From assembly GCF_007752935.1 (NCBI RefSeq), contig NZ_CP036319.1:6304501-6368500 (forward strand): a stretch of 64,000 nucleotides of DNA, given 5' to 3'. The translations under genes and the position numbers were made by a program. Positions 46,815 to 56,020 of this stretch are shown one piece after another (the stretch's first letter is position 1; every line of letters begins with the position of its first letter). Source of the DNA: Crateriforma conspicua (GTDB lineage Bacteria > Planctomycetota > Planctomycetia > Pirellulales > Pirellulaceae). A model generated the notes under the pieces. The model ran no database searches. It worked only from the letters and a program-made list of their open reading frames with translations, and had not been told where the DNA came from.

Positions 46815-48835
46815 GTCGGCGAAAACGCAACGCGATTTCGCCCACGCTGTTCCCCTTTTTAGCCGTGCTGGTATGCACGCTGGGAACACTGATCCTATTG
46901 CTGGCTTTGGTGGCCCGCGAAGCCAAAACCACTGCGCAGCAAAAGCAGGAAACTCCCGCACCACCGCCGACGCACCCATTGACCGCCAAGGCGGCTTCGC
47001 AATTGATCGCCGACGAACAGTTCCGTGCCAAGCAATTGGTTTCGTTTCGCCAAGAACAAACCGACGAACTGCAACGCCGCCGAGACGAGCTGACGCATTT
47101 GGAAGTGGCCACCGAAGCACTGAAAGACCGTCTGCGCAAACTTCGCGATGAAGTCCAATTGGCAAGCGAGACGGTGGACGTTGAAGAAATCGCCGAAGAA
47201 ACGCTGGTCCTTTTGCAAGAAGAAATCGAAGACGAACAGCAGGCCGTCGACGAACTGAAGGAAGAATTGGAGACCGGACAACCACGCGTCGTCATCGTTC
47301 CACACAAGGGTCCCAACGGGACCGACCGCCGTGCGATCTATGTCGAATGCACCGCCGACGGCGTCACGATTTGGCCCGAAGGCGTCACCATCACTCCGGT
47401 GCAAATGGCTGACACCACACGTGACGCCAACCCGTTGGACGCGGCACTTCGTGCGGTTCGCTATCACGTCGCCCAGAACTACGGTGATGCTGCCCCGCCC
47501 TACCCCTTGCTGATCGTTCGGCCCGATGGCACCGAGACGTACGCGTTGGCTCGCATGGCGATGCAGGATTGGGACGATCAATTCGGCTATGAATTGGTTC
47601 CCGACGATATCGAATTGGCGTTCCCCGCCCCGGACGCACAGCTGAAGGAAGCGTTGCAGGTCGCAATCCGACGCACGGTTGCCAGCCAACGGGTTCGCTA
47701 CGCGGGGCTGGGACGATCCGGCGGCCGAGGCGGCCCGTTGGGCGTTTCCAGATCCGGCACCGTGGATAACCCATACTTCGGCGGTGGCCCCACCGCCGAA
47801 TCCGGGGGCGACGGATCCGGACCCAACAGCGGCGGTGGTGATTCCTACGCGGCCAGCACCAAGCCCGCTAAGCCGTTGCCCGTCTTATCGGCGGCCGAGC
47901 TTGACCGCCAAGGCCAGGCCCGCGGTTATCAAGACTTCGCCCACGCCGGTTCGATCACCAGCACTTACGACACCCGATCCGATATCGATCGAATCGTCGA
48001 CAGCATTCCCCGTGACTCGGCGACGATCGCCGGTTCGGATTCGACTGACCTGCTTGGTGGCCAAGCCGCCGATGGTCGATCCGCCGAAACCCATGGCTCC
48101 AGCGCCGCCAAGGATCCACCGTCGCTGGCACGGAGCGGTGAAGACACCGCCGGGCAGCCCTTCGATGCTTCCATGGCCTCACTGGGATCGCCCCAGCAAA
48201 GCCAATCGCAATCCGACACCGGATCGCCATCCAGCAACGACGCAAGTGACAACTTTCAGTTGCCCGGCGAATCGGATGTCGCCAGTGCCACCCCGTCAAC
48301 GATGTCTGGCCAAAACGCCCAAGCCTCAGCGTCACCGGCCGCATCGATGCAGCGTCCCGGCGCGACGCCATCATCGGAAACTCCCCCCGACCAAGATCCT
48401 TCACAACCGGCTTCGCCATCGGTATCGGCCAGCCTTTCGCCCCAACAGTCTCCGGTGCAACGAATGGGCCGCAACTGGGCCTTGCCCGATGCGATCGCCC
48501 AAATGCGGGGAACCGAAGTCGTTCGGCCGATTCCGATGCATTGCTACCACGACCGATTCGTGTTGGTCGACACCGTCAATCCGTCGCGTTCACAAACGTT
48601 TCGCTTCGCTAACGGCGACATCAACAGCGCGACGATGAAACTGGCCGCGGCGATCCGTGATCGTGTCGCGACCTGGGGAACATCGCTGCCCGGTGGGCGA
48701 TGGCAACCACGCCTGGAAGTCCAAGTCATGCCGTACGCGGCCGGCCGCTATGACCAACTTCGGACGCTGCTACACGGCAGCGGCGTCGAAGTCCACACGG
48801 CCGGGACCTCGAATTCGACGATCGACAAAAGGTAA
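46811..48835 (+). CDS. Large ExbD-like partner lacking the TM aspartate
   Basis: A 674-residue protein beginning with a single TM, residues 11-34: SPTLFPFLAVLVCTLGTLILL. The position of the essential aspartate of ExbD/TolR (PLIDV) appears to be Ala18 in PFLAV. Next comes a coiled coil (about 55-155), a folded domain (about 155-290: AIYVECTADGVTIWPEGVTIT, LLIVRPDGTETYALARMAMQ), a long Ser/Gln/Pro/Asp-rich linker, and a second domain at the C-terminus (NWALPDAIAQMRGTEVVRPI). It starts inside the previous stop (ATGA). I do not know a named family. Confidence 0.75.
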   Translation: MSRRKRNAISPTLFPFLAVLVCTLGTLILLLALVAREAKTTAQQKQETPAPPPTHPLTAKAASQLIADEQFRAKQLVSFRQEQTDELQRRRDELTHLEVATEALKDRLRKLRDEVQLASETVDVEEIAEETLVLLQEEIEDEQQAVDELKEELETGQPRVVIVPHKGPNGTDRRAIYVECTADGVTIWPEGVTITPVQMADTTRDANPLDAALRAVRYHVAQNYGDAAPPYPLLIVRPDGTETYALARMAMQDWDDQFGYELVPDDIELAFPAPDAQLKEALQVAIRRTVASQRVRYAGLGRSGGRGGPLGVSRSGTVDNPYFGGGPTAESGGDGSGPNSGGGDSYAASTKPAKPLPVLSAAELDRQGQARGYQDFAHAGSITSTYDTRSDIDRIVDSIPRDSATIAGSDSTDLLGGQAADGRSAETHGSSAAKDPPSLARSGEDTAGQPFDASMASLGSPQQSQSQSDTGSPSSNDASDNFQLPGESDVASATPSTMSGQNAQASASPAASMQRPGATPSSETPPDQDPSQPASPSVSASLSPQQSPVQRMGRNWALPDAIAQMRGTEVVRPIPMHCYHDRFVLVDTVNPSRSQTFRFANGDINSATMKLAAAIRDRVATWGTSLPGGRWQPRLEVQVMPYAAGRYDQLRTLLHGSGVEVHTAGTSNSTIDKR

Positions 48836-48843
48836 ATCCCATC

Positions 48844-49863
48844 ATGTCGACGAAACGACGAAACAGCGGCCCCGAAATGGGACACGATGCCTTCTTGGAC
48901 ATCGTCGCAAACTTGGTGGGAATCCTGATCATTTTGGTGGTCGTTCTGGGAAGCCAGTCCAAGCAAGTATTGGACGAAGCCGACCCTGCTCCGGTGCAAG
49001 AGATGGCAACGGACGATCAGATGTCGACGTTGGCCCAGTACGCCATGAAAGCGGCATCGGCCCAAGCGGATTCGGATCGTTTGGAAGCATCGATCAAGCT
49101 GTACGAAGCCAAACTGGATGCCCAACGACAGAAACGCGGCATGCTGCTGGACCTTGTTTCCGAAGCGGAATCGGCCTGGGAAGAAATGAAGGCCGATCTG
49201 GACCAAGCCAAAGTGCAGCAGGCCGCACGCTGGTCCAGCAAACAGAAACTGGAAGCCCAATTGGCAAGCGTGCGTGGCGAACGTGAACGACTGGAAAATG
49301 TCGACACGCCGACGGTGCAAATTGCCCACCTACCAACCCCCATGGCCAAGACGGTTTTTGGGGACGAGGTCCACTTTCGACTGAAAGGCAACCAGCTATC
49401 GGTAATCCCTCTGGATGGCCTGCTGCGTCAGTTGGAACGCGATCTGAAACTGGCGTTCGCAGGCAAACGCGAAGGCCGGCAAAACAGTGTGGTCGGACCG
49501 GTGCGTGGCTATCTATGCCGCTATGAATTTGAAAAGAATCGCGGGCTGACCTCCCGCGGCGGGCGTGTGGCAATGGCCACGGAGATCCGGCCGGTGCGGT
49601 TCGTCTTTGAACCCGTCGAAGAACCATTCGGCCAATCCATGGACGTGATCCTGTCGGGACGCAGCCAGTTGGACATCGAACTCGCAGGTCGAGATCCGGC
49701 CACCACCACCGTCACGATCTGGGTCTATCCGGACAGTTACCGGGCGTTTCGAAAACTGAAAGAGCACCTGTACGCCAAAGGCTTCGCCACGGCCGCACGT
49801 CCGTTGGCTGCCGACCAAAAGATCACCGCCAGCCCCTATGGCAGCCGATCGGCCGCCCAGTAG
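48844..49863 (+). CDS. ExbD-like partner retaining the TM aspartate
   Basis: A 339-residue protein 8 nt after its neighbour. Residues 15-37 form one TM, DAFLDIVANLVGILIILVVV, where Asp19 in AFLDIV aligns with the proton-carrying Asp of ExbD (PLIDV). A coiled coil follows (about 65-150), rich in Glu, Lys, Leu and Gln. The C-terminal domain (about 160-330) has alternating strands and helices (VHFRLKGNQLSVIPLDGLLRQ, TVTIWVYPDSYRAFRKLKEHL). It resembles the periplasmic domain of ExbD/TolR only in general layout. With the two preceding genes it forms a three-gene stator operon. Confidence 0.75.
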   Translation: MSTKRRNSGPEMGHDAFLDIVANLVGILIILVVVLGSQSKQVLDEADPAPVQEMATDDQMSTLAQYAMKAASAQADSDRLEASIKLYEAKLDAQRQKRGMLLDLVSEAESAWEEMKADLDQAKVQQAARWSSKQKLEAQLASVRGERERLENVDTPTVQIAHLPTPMAKTVFGDEVHFRLKGNQLSVIPLDGLLRQLERDLKLAFAGKREGRQNSVVGPVRGYLCRYEFEKNRGLTSRGGRVAMATEIRPVRFVFEPVEEPFGQSMDVILSGRSQLDIELAGRDPATTTVTIWVYPDSYRAFRKLKEHLYAKGFATAARPLAADQKITASPYGSRSAAQ

Positions 49864-49901
49864 CCGGCGTCAGTCGGCCGGAATTGAACGATCGTGTGAG
49901 A

Positions 49902-52691
49902 TCATTGCACAACGGTGTAAATGGCGTCGGCGGGAAGTTGAACGGAACGTCCCCACTTCATCTCGGTCACCGGAACGCTGCGATCCTGCCAGTCGCCGTT
50001 GCCATCTAACACACGGGCTTGCTTCAACGGTCGTTTAAAGTGAACCGTGGCGTCGACTTCGCGAACATTCGTCGGGTATCCACCCAGCTTGGTGATTCGT
50101 TGATATTCACCCACCGATTCGGTTTCAAATCCGTAGGGCTGATCCCAGGTTCCGGTTTGCACCAAGATCTTTGCTGACTGGGCCAAGGGCATGCCATCAA
50201 GCGAGATCACCAGCACACTGCCGTACGCGTTTCGCGAATCGATGGCGACGTCATTCAACCGGATCGTCCCGGCATCTTGCAAGAATCCCCAAGCCCCCTG
50301 GGCCCGCGGCGTGTTCACGGTCATCACCCCGACACCGGCATTCCAAGACAACTGACCTGTCACACTGCGAACGATCTGTTGATCGCGATCAATGTATCGT
50401 GAAAGTGACGCTGATCGTAACGTGGAGGGACCATCGCCCAACGACTGCACCACCGGTCCGACGAAATAGGCCAATGGATCCACCGATGGCTGATCGGTTT
50501 GGCCGTCGGCCTGTTTCGGCTGCCCGCCTTCCAGTCGGCCGATCCTGGCCTGCCACAACGCGTCAGACCCCCGCAGCGGTACCGCGGATGTGCCCTTCAT
50601 TTGATACGCATCGTCCAGTGCCACCGATTCATCGACCACGGGTTCGGTCGCAGTGCGAACATCGCCACGCCGAAACATCAGCGCCGTAGCGGGAAACTGC
50701 CCCAAGATGGATGGATTGCTAAGATCCCAAACACCCATGGAGTGCCGCCAATCGACGTCTTCCATTGCGAAGAACGTCCAACCATCGATGCCTTGAAGCG
50801 ACGCATAGCTGGCAATCATCAACGGCCACTCCACACGGTAGCGATTGGGCCGTGTCCAATTATTTTCTGTCACCATGAACGGATAGCCCTTGACCAACGG
50901 AGTCCCCAGCGGCGAGGGCAAGCCCGGACGCTTTAGCGCACTGCCGTCGCGATAGGTGTCACCGACTTCGATCTCATAAAATTTTTGCTGGCCGTCTTTG
51001 GCATAATCGACGCCAAAGTAGCTATTGCGACACACGACATCGCCGGCGGTATAGGTGTGACGTTCCAAAGCATCCAACACCTTAGGATCCGCCGTCTTCC
51101 AATTGCTTGGCACAATCATTTGCTTCACCCCGGCGGAGCGCAGCGACTGTCGCATGGATTGATAAAACGCCTGTTGCGATTCGACCATGAATTGCAATTG
51201 ATCGGTCGCGCGACGTTGGTTGCGTTGCTGCACCGCCCAGTCGGCGCCGGACAAGGTGCCGGCCGAATACAGCCCAACACGACCGACGTCCCACTGATCC
51301 GGTGTGGGCTTACCGGCACGTGGATCCTGCAATCCGTTTCCGTTCGGCCTCGGGCTGGTTTGCCAAGACTTCTGTGCCGATACCAGATCGCCGTACTTGG
51401 CTGTCAACCAGTCACCAAATCGCTGTTCGACCAAGGCACGTTCGGATTCGGGAAAACGCGAGGGACTGAAGGTGTAAAACAACAAGCTGCTTTCGTTCTG
51501 GATTTCCAGAAATGCCACCGCCGGGTCATCCGCCATCGACAAACCGGTATGGCGGTTCGGCGTGCGCATAAAATCAATCAAGAACTGGCGGTAAGCGTCT
51601 TGAAATTGATTTTCAAAGAACATCAATGCGATGGCATTTTCGCCGTCACCGAAACCCGGAAAATCGGCTTCACGAATCGGGTGGTGGGTGTGCCAATAAA
51701 GGTGATCGATGTAGGTATAAATGCCAGCCTTTCGCAGCGCCGCAATACGCAGGTGCAAGTCATCGACCAAGGTTCGCATTTGATCGGGATCCTGACGCCA
51801 GACACGAAAGAATTCTCCGCTGCCCATGCGGACCAGATTGACGCCGTATTTCGCCAACCGGCGGGCGCGGCGTTCGTACTGTGCCGGGTCTTTGCCCAGC
51901 CCATTTTGCACCGCCCAAAAGCGAATCGGCTCGTCAGCCCCGGTGACAAATCGATCCCCATCGCGTCGAACAAATCCGCTTTCACCAGCAACGGTCTCAT
52001 TCAACCGCCGCAAATCAATCGGTGAATCTTCCCGCAACGGATCGGTCCCCGGTGACCAAGCGAAATAGCCGGGATGATGCAATTTGCCCTCTTCGGCGGG
52101 ATTGCCTTTGCCCACCGGCGACAAACCTTCGTCGGTCAAAAAGATGGCGTCGATTGCCCCGTGATTTTGATTCTTGCTATCGAATCGAAACCGCAGCGTT
52201 GACGTTCCCTTCGACAAGCTTCGCTGGCCCAAGCGCAACCACCCGACGAATCGCAAATCGACGGCACCATCTTTGGCGACATTGACCACATGCTTGGCAT
52301 TTTTAGTCGGGATGCTTTGCCAGGCTTGATCGTCCCAGGCAATCGCCAATGACGACTTGGTCGGATTGATCCGTGCCCAAATGGTATACGTCGCTGGCTT
52401 GGTAACCCGAACGTTGTAGCTTGCGGTTGCGACCTGACCGCCGAAATGCGACAGCCAATCTCCGCCGGACAGCAGATCCGCATCCACGCCGTCGTACCAA
52501 CCATGGTGCCGTACGTCTGACGATTCAGGCTGCTCGCCTTCGATCCAAATGGATTCCGCATGCACACGTGGCAGAAAAGCCAAAACAATCCCCAGCAACA
52601 CCGCTGCACCTTTCGGGTCGGCGATGCGTCGTGAGGGAAATTCGCTGACGTTTCGTCGATCGGGTAAGACAAGCCGTCTTTCTTTGGCCAT
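49902..52691 (-). CDS. Predicted secreted GH-A clan glycoside hydrolase with carbohydrate-binding N-terminus
   Basis: A 929-residue protein; the ATG at 52691 is used because upstream codons have no signal. A signal peptide (AVLLGIVLAFLPRVHA) comes after a charged N-terminus. Residues about 45-180 form a beta-sandwich (SIWIEGEQPESS, PATYTIWARINPTKS) resembling a carbohydrate-binding module. A TIM-barrel-like domain follows. Likely catalytic residues are Glu400 in EIQNESS (acid/base, NE motif) and Glu609 in MVTENNW (nucleophile). Family and substrate are not assigned. It is convergent with the stator operon and 184 bp downstream of the other. Confidence 0.75.
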   Translation of the reverse strand: MAKERRLVLPDRRNVSEFPSRRIADPKGAAVLLGIVLAFLPRVHAESIWIEGEQPESSDVRHHGWYDGVDADLLSGGDWLSHFGGQVATASYNVRVTKPATYTIWARINPTKSSLAIAWDDQAWQSIPTKNAKHVVNVAKDGAVDLRFVGWLRLGQRSLSKGTSTLRFRFDSKNQNHGAIDAIFLTDEGLSPVGKGNPAEEGKLHHPGYFAWSPGTDPLREDSPIDLRRLNETVAGESGFVRRDGDRFVTGADEPIRFWAVQNGLGKDPAQYERRARRLAKYGVNLVRMGSGEFFRVWRQDPDQMRTLVDDLHLRIAALRKAGIYTYIDHLYWHTHHPIREADFPGFGDGENAIALMFFENQFQDAYRQFLIDFMRTPNRHTGLSMADDPAVAFLEIQNESSLLFYTFSPSRFPESERALVEQRFGDWLTAKYGDLVSAQKSWQTSPRPNGNGLQDPRAGKPTPDQWDVGRVGLYSAGTLSGADWAVQQRNQRRATDQLQFMVESQQAFYQSMRQSLRSAGVKQMIVPSNWKTADPKVLDALERHTYTAGDVVCRNSYFGVDYAKDGQQKFYEIEVGDTYRDGSALKRPGLPSPLGTPLVKGYPFMVTENNWTRPNRYRVEWPLMIASYASLQGIDGWTFFAMEDVDWRHSMGVWDLSNPSILGQFPATALMFRRGDVRTATEPVVDESVALDDAYQMKGTSAVPLRGSDALWQARIGRLEGGQPKQADGQTDQPSVDPLAYFVGPVVQSLGDGPSTLRSASLSRYIDRDQQIVRSVTGQLSWNAGVGVMTVNTPRAQGAWGFLQDAGTIRLNDVAIDSRNAYGSVLVISLDGMPLAQSAKILVQTGTWDQPYGFETESVGEYQRITKLGGYPTNVREVDATVHFKRPLKQARVLDGNGDWQDRSVPVTEMKWGRSVQLPADAIYTVVQ

Positions 52692-52875
52692 CGTTGTGCT
52701 CGGTCTGGAATGTTTGCCGGTGGGGGGCGCAAAAAAACCACCAAGGAACATTCTAGACGCTGGCCGATCGGCCGTTGACGCTGGAGCAACCACACGCCGG
52801 TCACGTGACAAACCGGCCCTGTGCGACAACGACGCCCCGAGGTGGCCACCGCAAGTTCTGCTTTGCGTCGCCGCC

Positions 52876-55596
52876 TTACTTTGCGGTGTCTTCGTAAATC
52901 GGCAGATGCCGATAGTAGACTTCTAGATTCAACAAGTTCATCGTCGTGACGTACAAGCGTCCCGCATGCGGTGCCCAACGATCAGCGACCGGCAAGTTCG
53001 GATCCCAGCTACCGGCGTTGGCGCCGCGTTTGACCTGCCCTGACAACAAGACGGGGTTCAGCGAACGATTCCAACGTTCCCAATAATCACCGCCCATATG
53101 AAACATGACTTGGGTGGCGTAGTACCAATAATAGGTATCGCGTTGTGGGGACCGCGGCGTCCCGATCTGTGGTGGGTACTGCAGCAGGTATTCCGCAGCG
53201 GATTTCATCTCTTCGCGATTACGGCTCCACCCCAAATACATCCGCATCAAAATGCCGACACTGGTCATCGTCGGTGTCACAAACCTGCCGTGTCGCTGGG
53301 CGGGCGTGTCCGGGGCGAAAGGGTCATAACGATAGCGGTCTTCGCGATCCGCATCTTGCCGCGCGTAACCCAGCCAACGGCGGATCCCTGCATACGCGTC
53401 CGGATTTACATCCAAGCCGGCCAGTTCACCGCTTTTCAAGGCCATCATCATCCAGCCCGTCACGCTGGTGTCGGCACTGACTTGCGGCGTGTACCGCCAG
53501 CCGCCACGGCGCCGGTGCTGGGTCGCGGCAATGTAATCCAGTGCCATCTGCGCGGGTTCGCGCAGCTCGGGATCTTGAGTCATCCCAAACGCTTCACTTA
53601 ACGCCAACGCGGCGATTCCGTGACTGTACAAAGCCACGTTGCGATTGCTGACCGGATCTTCGGATTTGTAAAGATCACCGTTGGTCCGCTGAACATTACG
53701 CAAAAACTGCAATCCCTTGGCGACAACACCGGCATACTGGTGTTGCTTGTGCGTGTACCCGGCACCTTGAAAGGCCAACAAGCAAAGCCCGGTGGCGGCA
53801 GTGTCGCTACGCAAGATCACGTCTTCACCATGTCCTTGAAGCGACCAACTGCCGTTTTCGTTTTGCAGTTCGGCCAGAAATGCCAACCCACGTTCAATCG
53901 CTTCTTCCGTTTCCGGACCAACCATTCCCGCCGCCGTGGGTGGCGCGGACGAATCGGTTCGTTGCGTCCGACGATCGAACGGTTTGACGGGTTGAACTTG
54001 GCTGCCGGCCGGTGGAATGGGGCCACCACTATCAACGCGACGTCGGGGGCGACGCATCGTATCCAGTGATGCGATCAAAGGCTGGTCCAGTCCACCGCCC
54101 ATCGGCGTCGCGTCCATCGCAGGCGATGGCATCGGCAACCCGGGCAACGTGGCCGGCGCGGGCATCGGTGGCCCCGGCAACCCCGTCGGCGCCGCCAACG
54201 TCGATGGAGCCCGACGGGTCATCGGTTCGTTGATCTGATCACGTGCAGCGAATGACTGGGACGATGCTTCACCAGGGTCCTTCGGGGAAACGTTGGGGAT
54301 GTCCACCGCGGATCCCGCGACGTCGACCGTGGCCGATTGACGCGGCACAGGCGTGGCCAAACGGTGCGACGCCGCGCCGTTGTCAGTCACTTTGGGCAAT
54401 TCAGGCGAATCGCTGCGTCGCGGCCCCGCCAGCAAGGGTTCCGATTGCATGACCATCGGATCTCCTGGAACCGCGCCAGGCAACTGCGGAAACGTCTGAC
54501 GAAGGTCGGGGCTTCGACTGGGGCGATCACCTGATTCAGCCGTTGAACGCTCCGGTGCAAGTCGGCGTGACTGGTCGTTCATCAAACGTGCTATCGATAC
54601 CGATGGTGCCGAGGGAACCGCACCGAGTGGTTGGTCCGGCCGCATTCGTTGACTGCGGCGTGGCGTCATCACAGTTTCAGCAACTCGTGGCATCGCCATG
54701 TCCAAGTCGGCCGTCGTTCGTGGCACCGCCGGCGTATCGACCGCGCGCTGCGATGCCACCGAAGCGGGATCGGATGGCTGCAGCGGGATGTCCGCCATCG
54801 GCATCGCGGCCGTATCAGGACGCTTTGGGATCTTCGAATCGGCAAAGGACCTTTCAGCGACATCGGCTTGCACCGGAGCCGGCATAACCGGCTTTAAATC
54901 AGGTGCCGTCGGCGATGCACTGACTGGAGGCGTCTGGGCGACATCGCGGGAACGTCGCGGAGGCGTGGACGGATCGTTCTGCAAATTGGGCTGTGCTTCG
55001 GACGGTGCATCGCGGGGCAGCACGAATGGCTGTTGCGAAGATTCCGGTTGCAAATCAGCCAGAGGGACCGGCGGCGTGTATCGCTTGCCCGGGTCCGGCT
55101 GGGTGGTGTCGGCGCCCTGGGTCGACCGATCGGCCGACGTTGCCGTCACCGGCTGTGCCCAGTCCGGTGTGTCGGGCGTTTGTTTGGTGACCTCGAAAAC
55201 GTATTCGGGAACGGTTTTACGGATCGGATTCCGCTGTGACTTTGCACCGCGAAATGCCTCGGGAAAATAGGCGGGAAAGATGACCCAACGGACGGCAACC
55301 AACAGCAACAACAGGTGTACAAAGACGCTGGTCAGAAAACCAAGCTGAATCGATTTCTGCACATTCTGGCTGACCACATTGTGCAGCAAGACCGCCAATG
55401 CCAACGTCCCCACCGGGACCGCGATCGCATAGGTCCACGCGTTGTGAACCAAGCGTGGATCATCAAACCTTAGCTGGGTAAAGACGATGTACAGAATCAG
55501 CGCCGCCACACTGACCAGGGCCACGTCCAGTGGCCACATCCGGGACGAACCACCGTCGACCGGATCATCGCTGAATCCCAAACCGTCGTCGGTCAC
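52876..55596 (-). CDS. TonB/TolA-topology protein: three TMs, Pro-rich spacer, alpha/alpha-toroid domain
   Basis: A 906-residue protein. TMs lie at about residues 23-42, 54-74 and 85-108. A disordered Pro/Ser/Thr/Gln/Arg-rich spacer of around 440 residues follows. From about residue 558 to the end there is an alpha/alpha-toroid like squalene-hopene cyclase and prenyltransferase repeats: IERGLAFLAELQNENGSWSL, GLQFLRNVQRTNGDLY, ALDYIAATQHRRRGGWRYTP. No DxDD cyclase motif is seen, so a binding role is more likely than catalysis. Its start overlaps the exbD stop by 4 nt, tying it to an ExbB/ExbD pair in the manner of TonB or TolA. Confidence 0.8.
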   Translation of the reverse strand: MTDDGLGFSDDPVDGGSSRMWPLDVALVSVAALILYIVFTQLRFDDPRLVHNAWTYAIAVPVGTLALAVLLHNVVSQNVQKSIQLGFLTSVFVHLLLLLVAVRWVIFPAYFPEAFRGAKSQRNPIRKTVPEYVFEVTKQTPDTPDWAQPVTATSADRSTQGADTTQPDPGKRYTPPVPLADLQPESSQQPFVLPRDAPSEAQPNLQNDPSTPPRRSRDVAQTPPVSASPTAPDLKPVMPAPVQADVAERSFADSKIPKRPDTAAMPMADIPLQPSDPASVASQRAVDTPAVPRTTADLDMAMPRVAETVMTPRRSQRMRPDQPLGAVPSAPSVSIARLMNDQSRRLAPERSTAESGDRPSRSPDLRQTFPQLPGAVPGDPMVMQSEPLLAGPRRSDSPELPKVTDNGAASHRLATPVPRQSATVDVAGSAVDIPNVSPKDPGEASSQSFAARDQINEPMTRRAPSTLAAPTGLPGPPMPAPATLPGLPMPSPAMDATPMGGGLDQPLIASLDTMRRPRRRVDSGGPIPPAGSQVQPVKPFDRRTQRTDSSAPPTAAGMVGPETEEAIERGLAFLAELQNENGSWSLQGHGEDVILRSDTAATGLCLLAFQGAGYTHKQHQYAGVVAKGLQFLRNVQRTNGDLYKSEDPVSNRNVALYSHGIAALALSEAFGMTQDPELREPAQMALDYIAATQHRRRGGWRYTPQVSADTSVTGWMMMALKSGELAGLDVNPDAYAGIRRWLGYARQDADREDRYRYDPFAPDTPAQRHGRFVTPTMTSVGILMRMYLGWSRNREEMKSAAEYLLQYPPQIGTPRSPQRDTYYWYYATQVMFHMGGDYWERWNRSLNPVLLSGQVKRGANAGSWDPNLPVADRWAPHAGRLYVTTMNLLNLEVYYRHLPIYEDTAK

Positions 55597-56015
55597 TCGG
55601 CAGGCCCCTCGCGCGTGGTCACGCTGTAATCAGCAACGCCGGTGGAATTACAAACATCCATCACGCTGACGACCGGTTGAAAACTGGCTTCACGATCCGC
55701 CCGGATGACCACCGATTGATCCGCCGGATTGTCGGCCACCGCTTTGATCAGCAACTGTTCCAAATTCACCAAATCGGTCGGTTCACCACGCATAAATACT
55801 TGGCCCGACGAATCGACATCAATGATGATTTCACGAGGCCGACTGATCATCGGCGTCGCACTGGTCGCGGTCGGCAGGACAATGTCCAAGCGACGTTCTT
55901 CGTCCTCGAACTCGCTGGTCACCAGGAAGAAAATCAGCAACAGAAAAACGACGTCAATCAACGGCGTCAAACTGAGCGTCCCGGCGGCCGACGATTTCTT
56001 GATCTTTACCGCCAC
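55593..56015 (-). CDS. exbD: ExbD/TolR family proton-channel subunit
   Basis: A 140-residue protein. The TM (LTPLIDVVFLLLIFFLV) has the essential Asp21 in PLIDV. The periplasmic domain contains REIIIDVDSSGQVFMRGEP and DQSVVIRADREASFQPVVSVMDVC, the standard ExbD pattern. It partners the ExbB/TolQ protein directly upstream (5-nt gap). The pair converts proton flow into force on a third protein, here presumably the toroid protein. Confidence 0.92.
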   Translation of the reverse strand: MAVKIKKSSAAGTLSLTPLIDVVFLLLIFFLVTSEFEDEERRLDIVLPTATSATPMISRPREIIIDVDSSGQVFMRGEPTDLVNLEQLLIKAVADNPADQSVVIRADREASFQPVVSVMDVCNSTGVADYSVTTREGPAE

Positions 56016-56020
56016 AGCAC

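Noticed and set aside
45450-49863. Zorya-type anti-phage system (ZorA/ZorB)
   Set aside because: A MotA-like protein with single-TM partners suggested it, but I see no OmpA-like peptidoglycan-binding domain in either partner and no ZorC, ZorD or ZorE effector nearby.
52876-55596. Squalene-hopene or other terpene cyclase
   Set aside because: The toroid resembles cyclases, but the DxDD catalytic motif is absent, and the three TMs, long Pro-rich spacer and exbD coupling do not fit an enzyme of that family.
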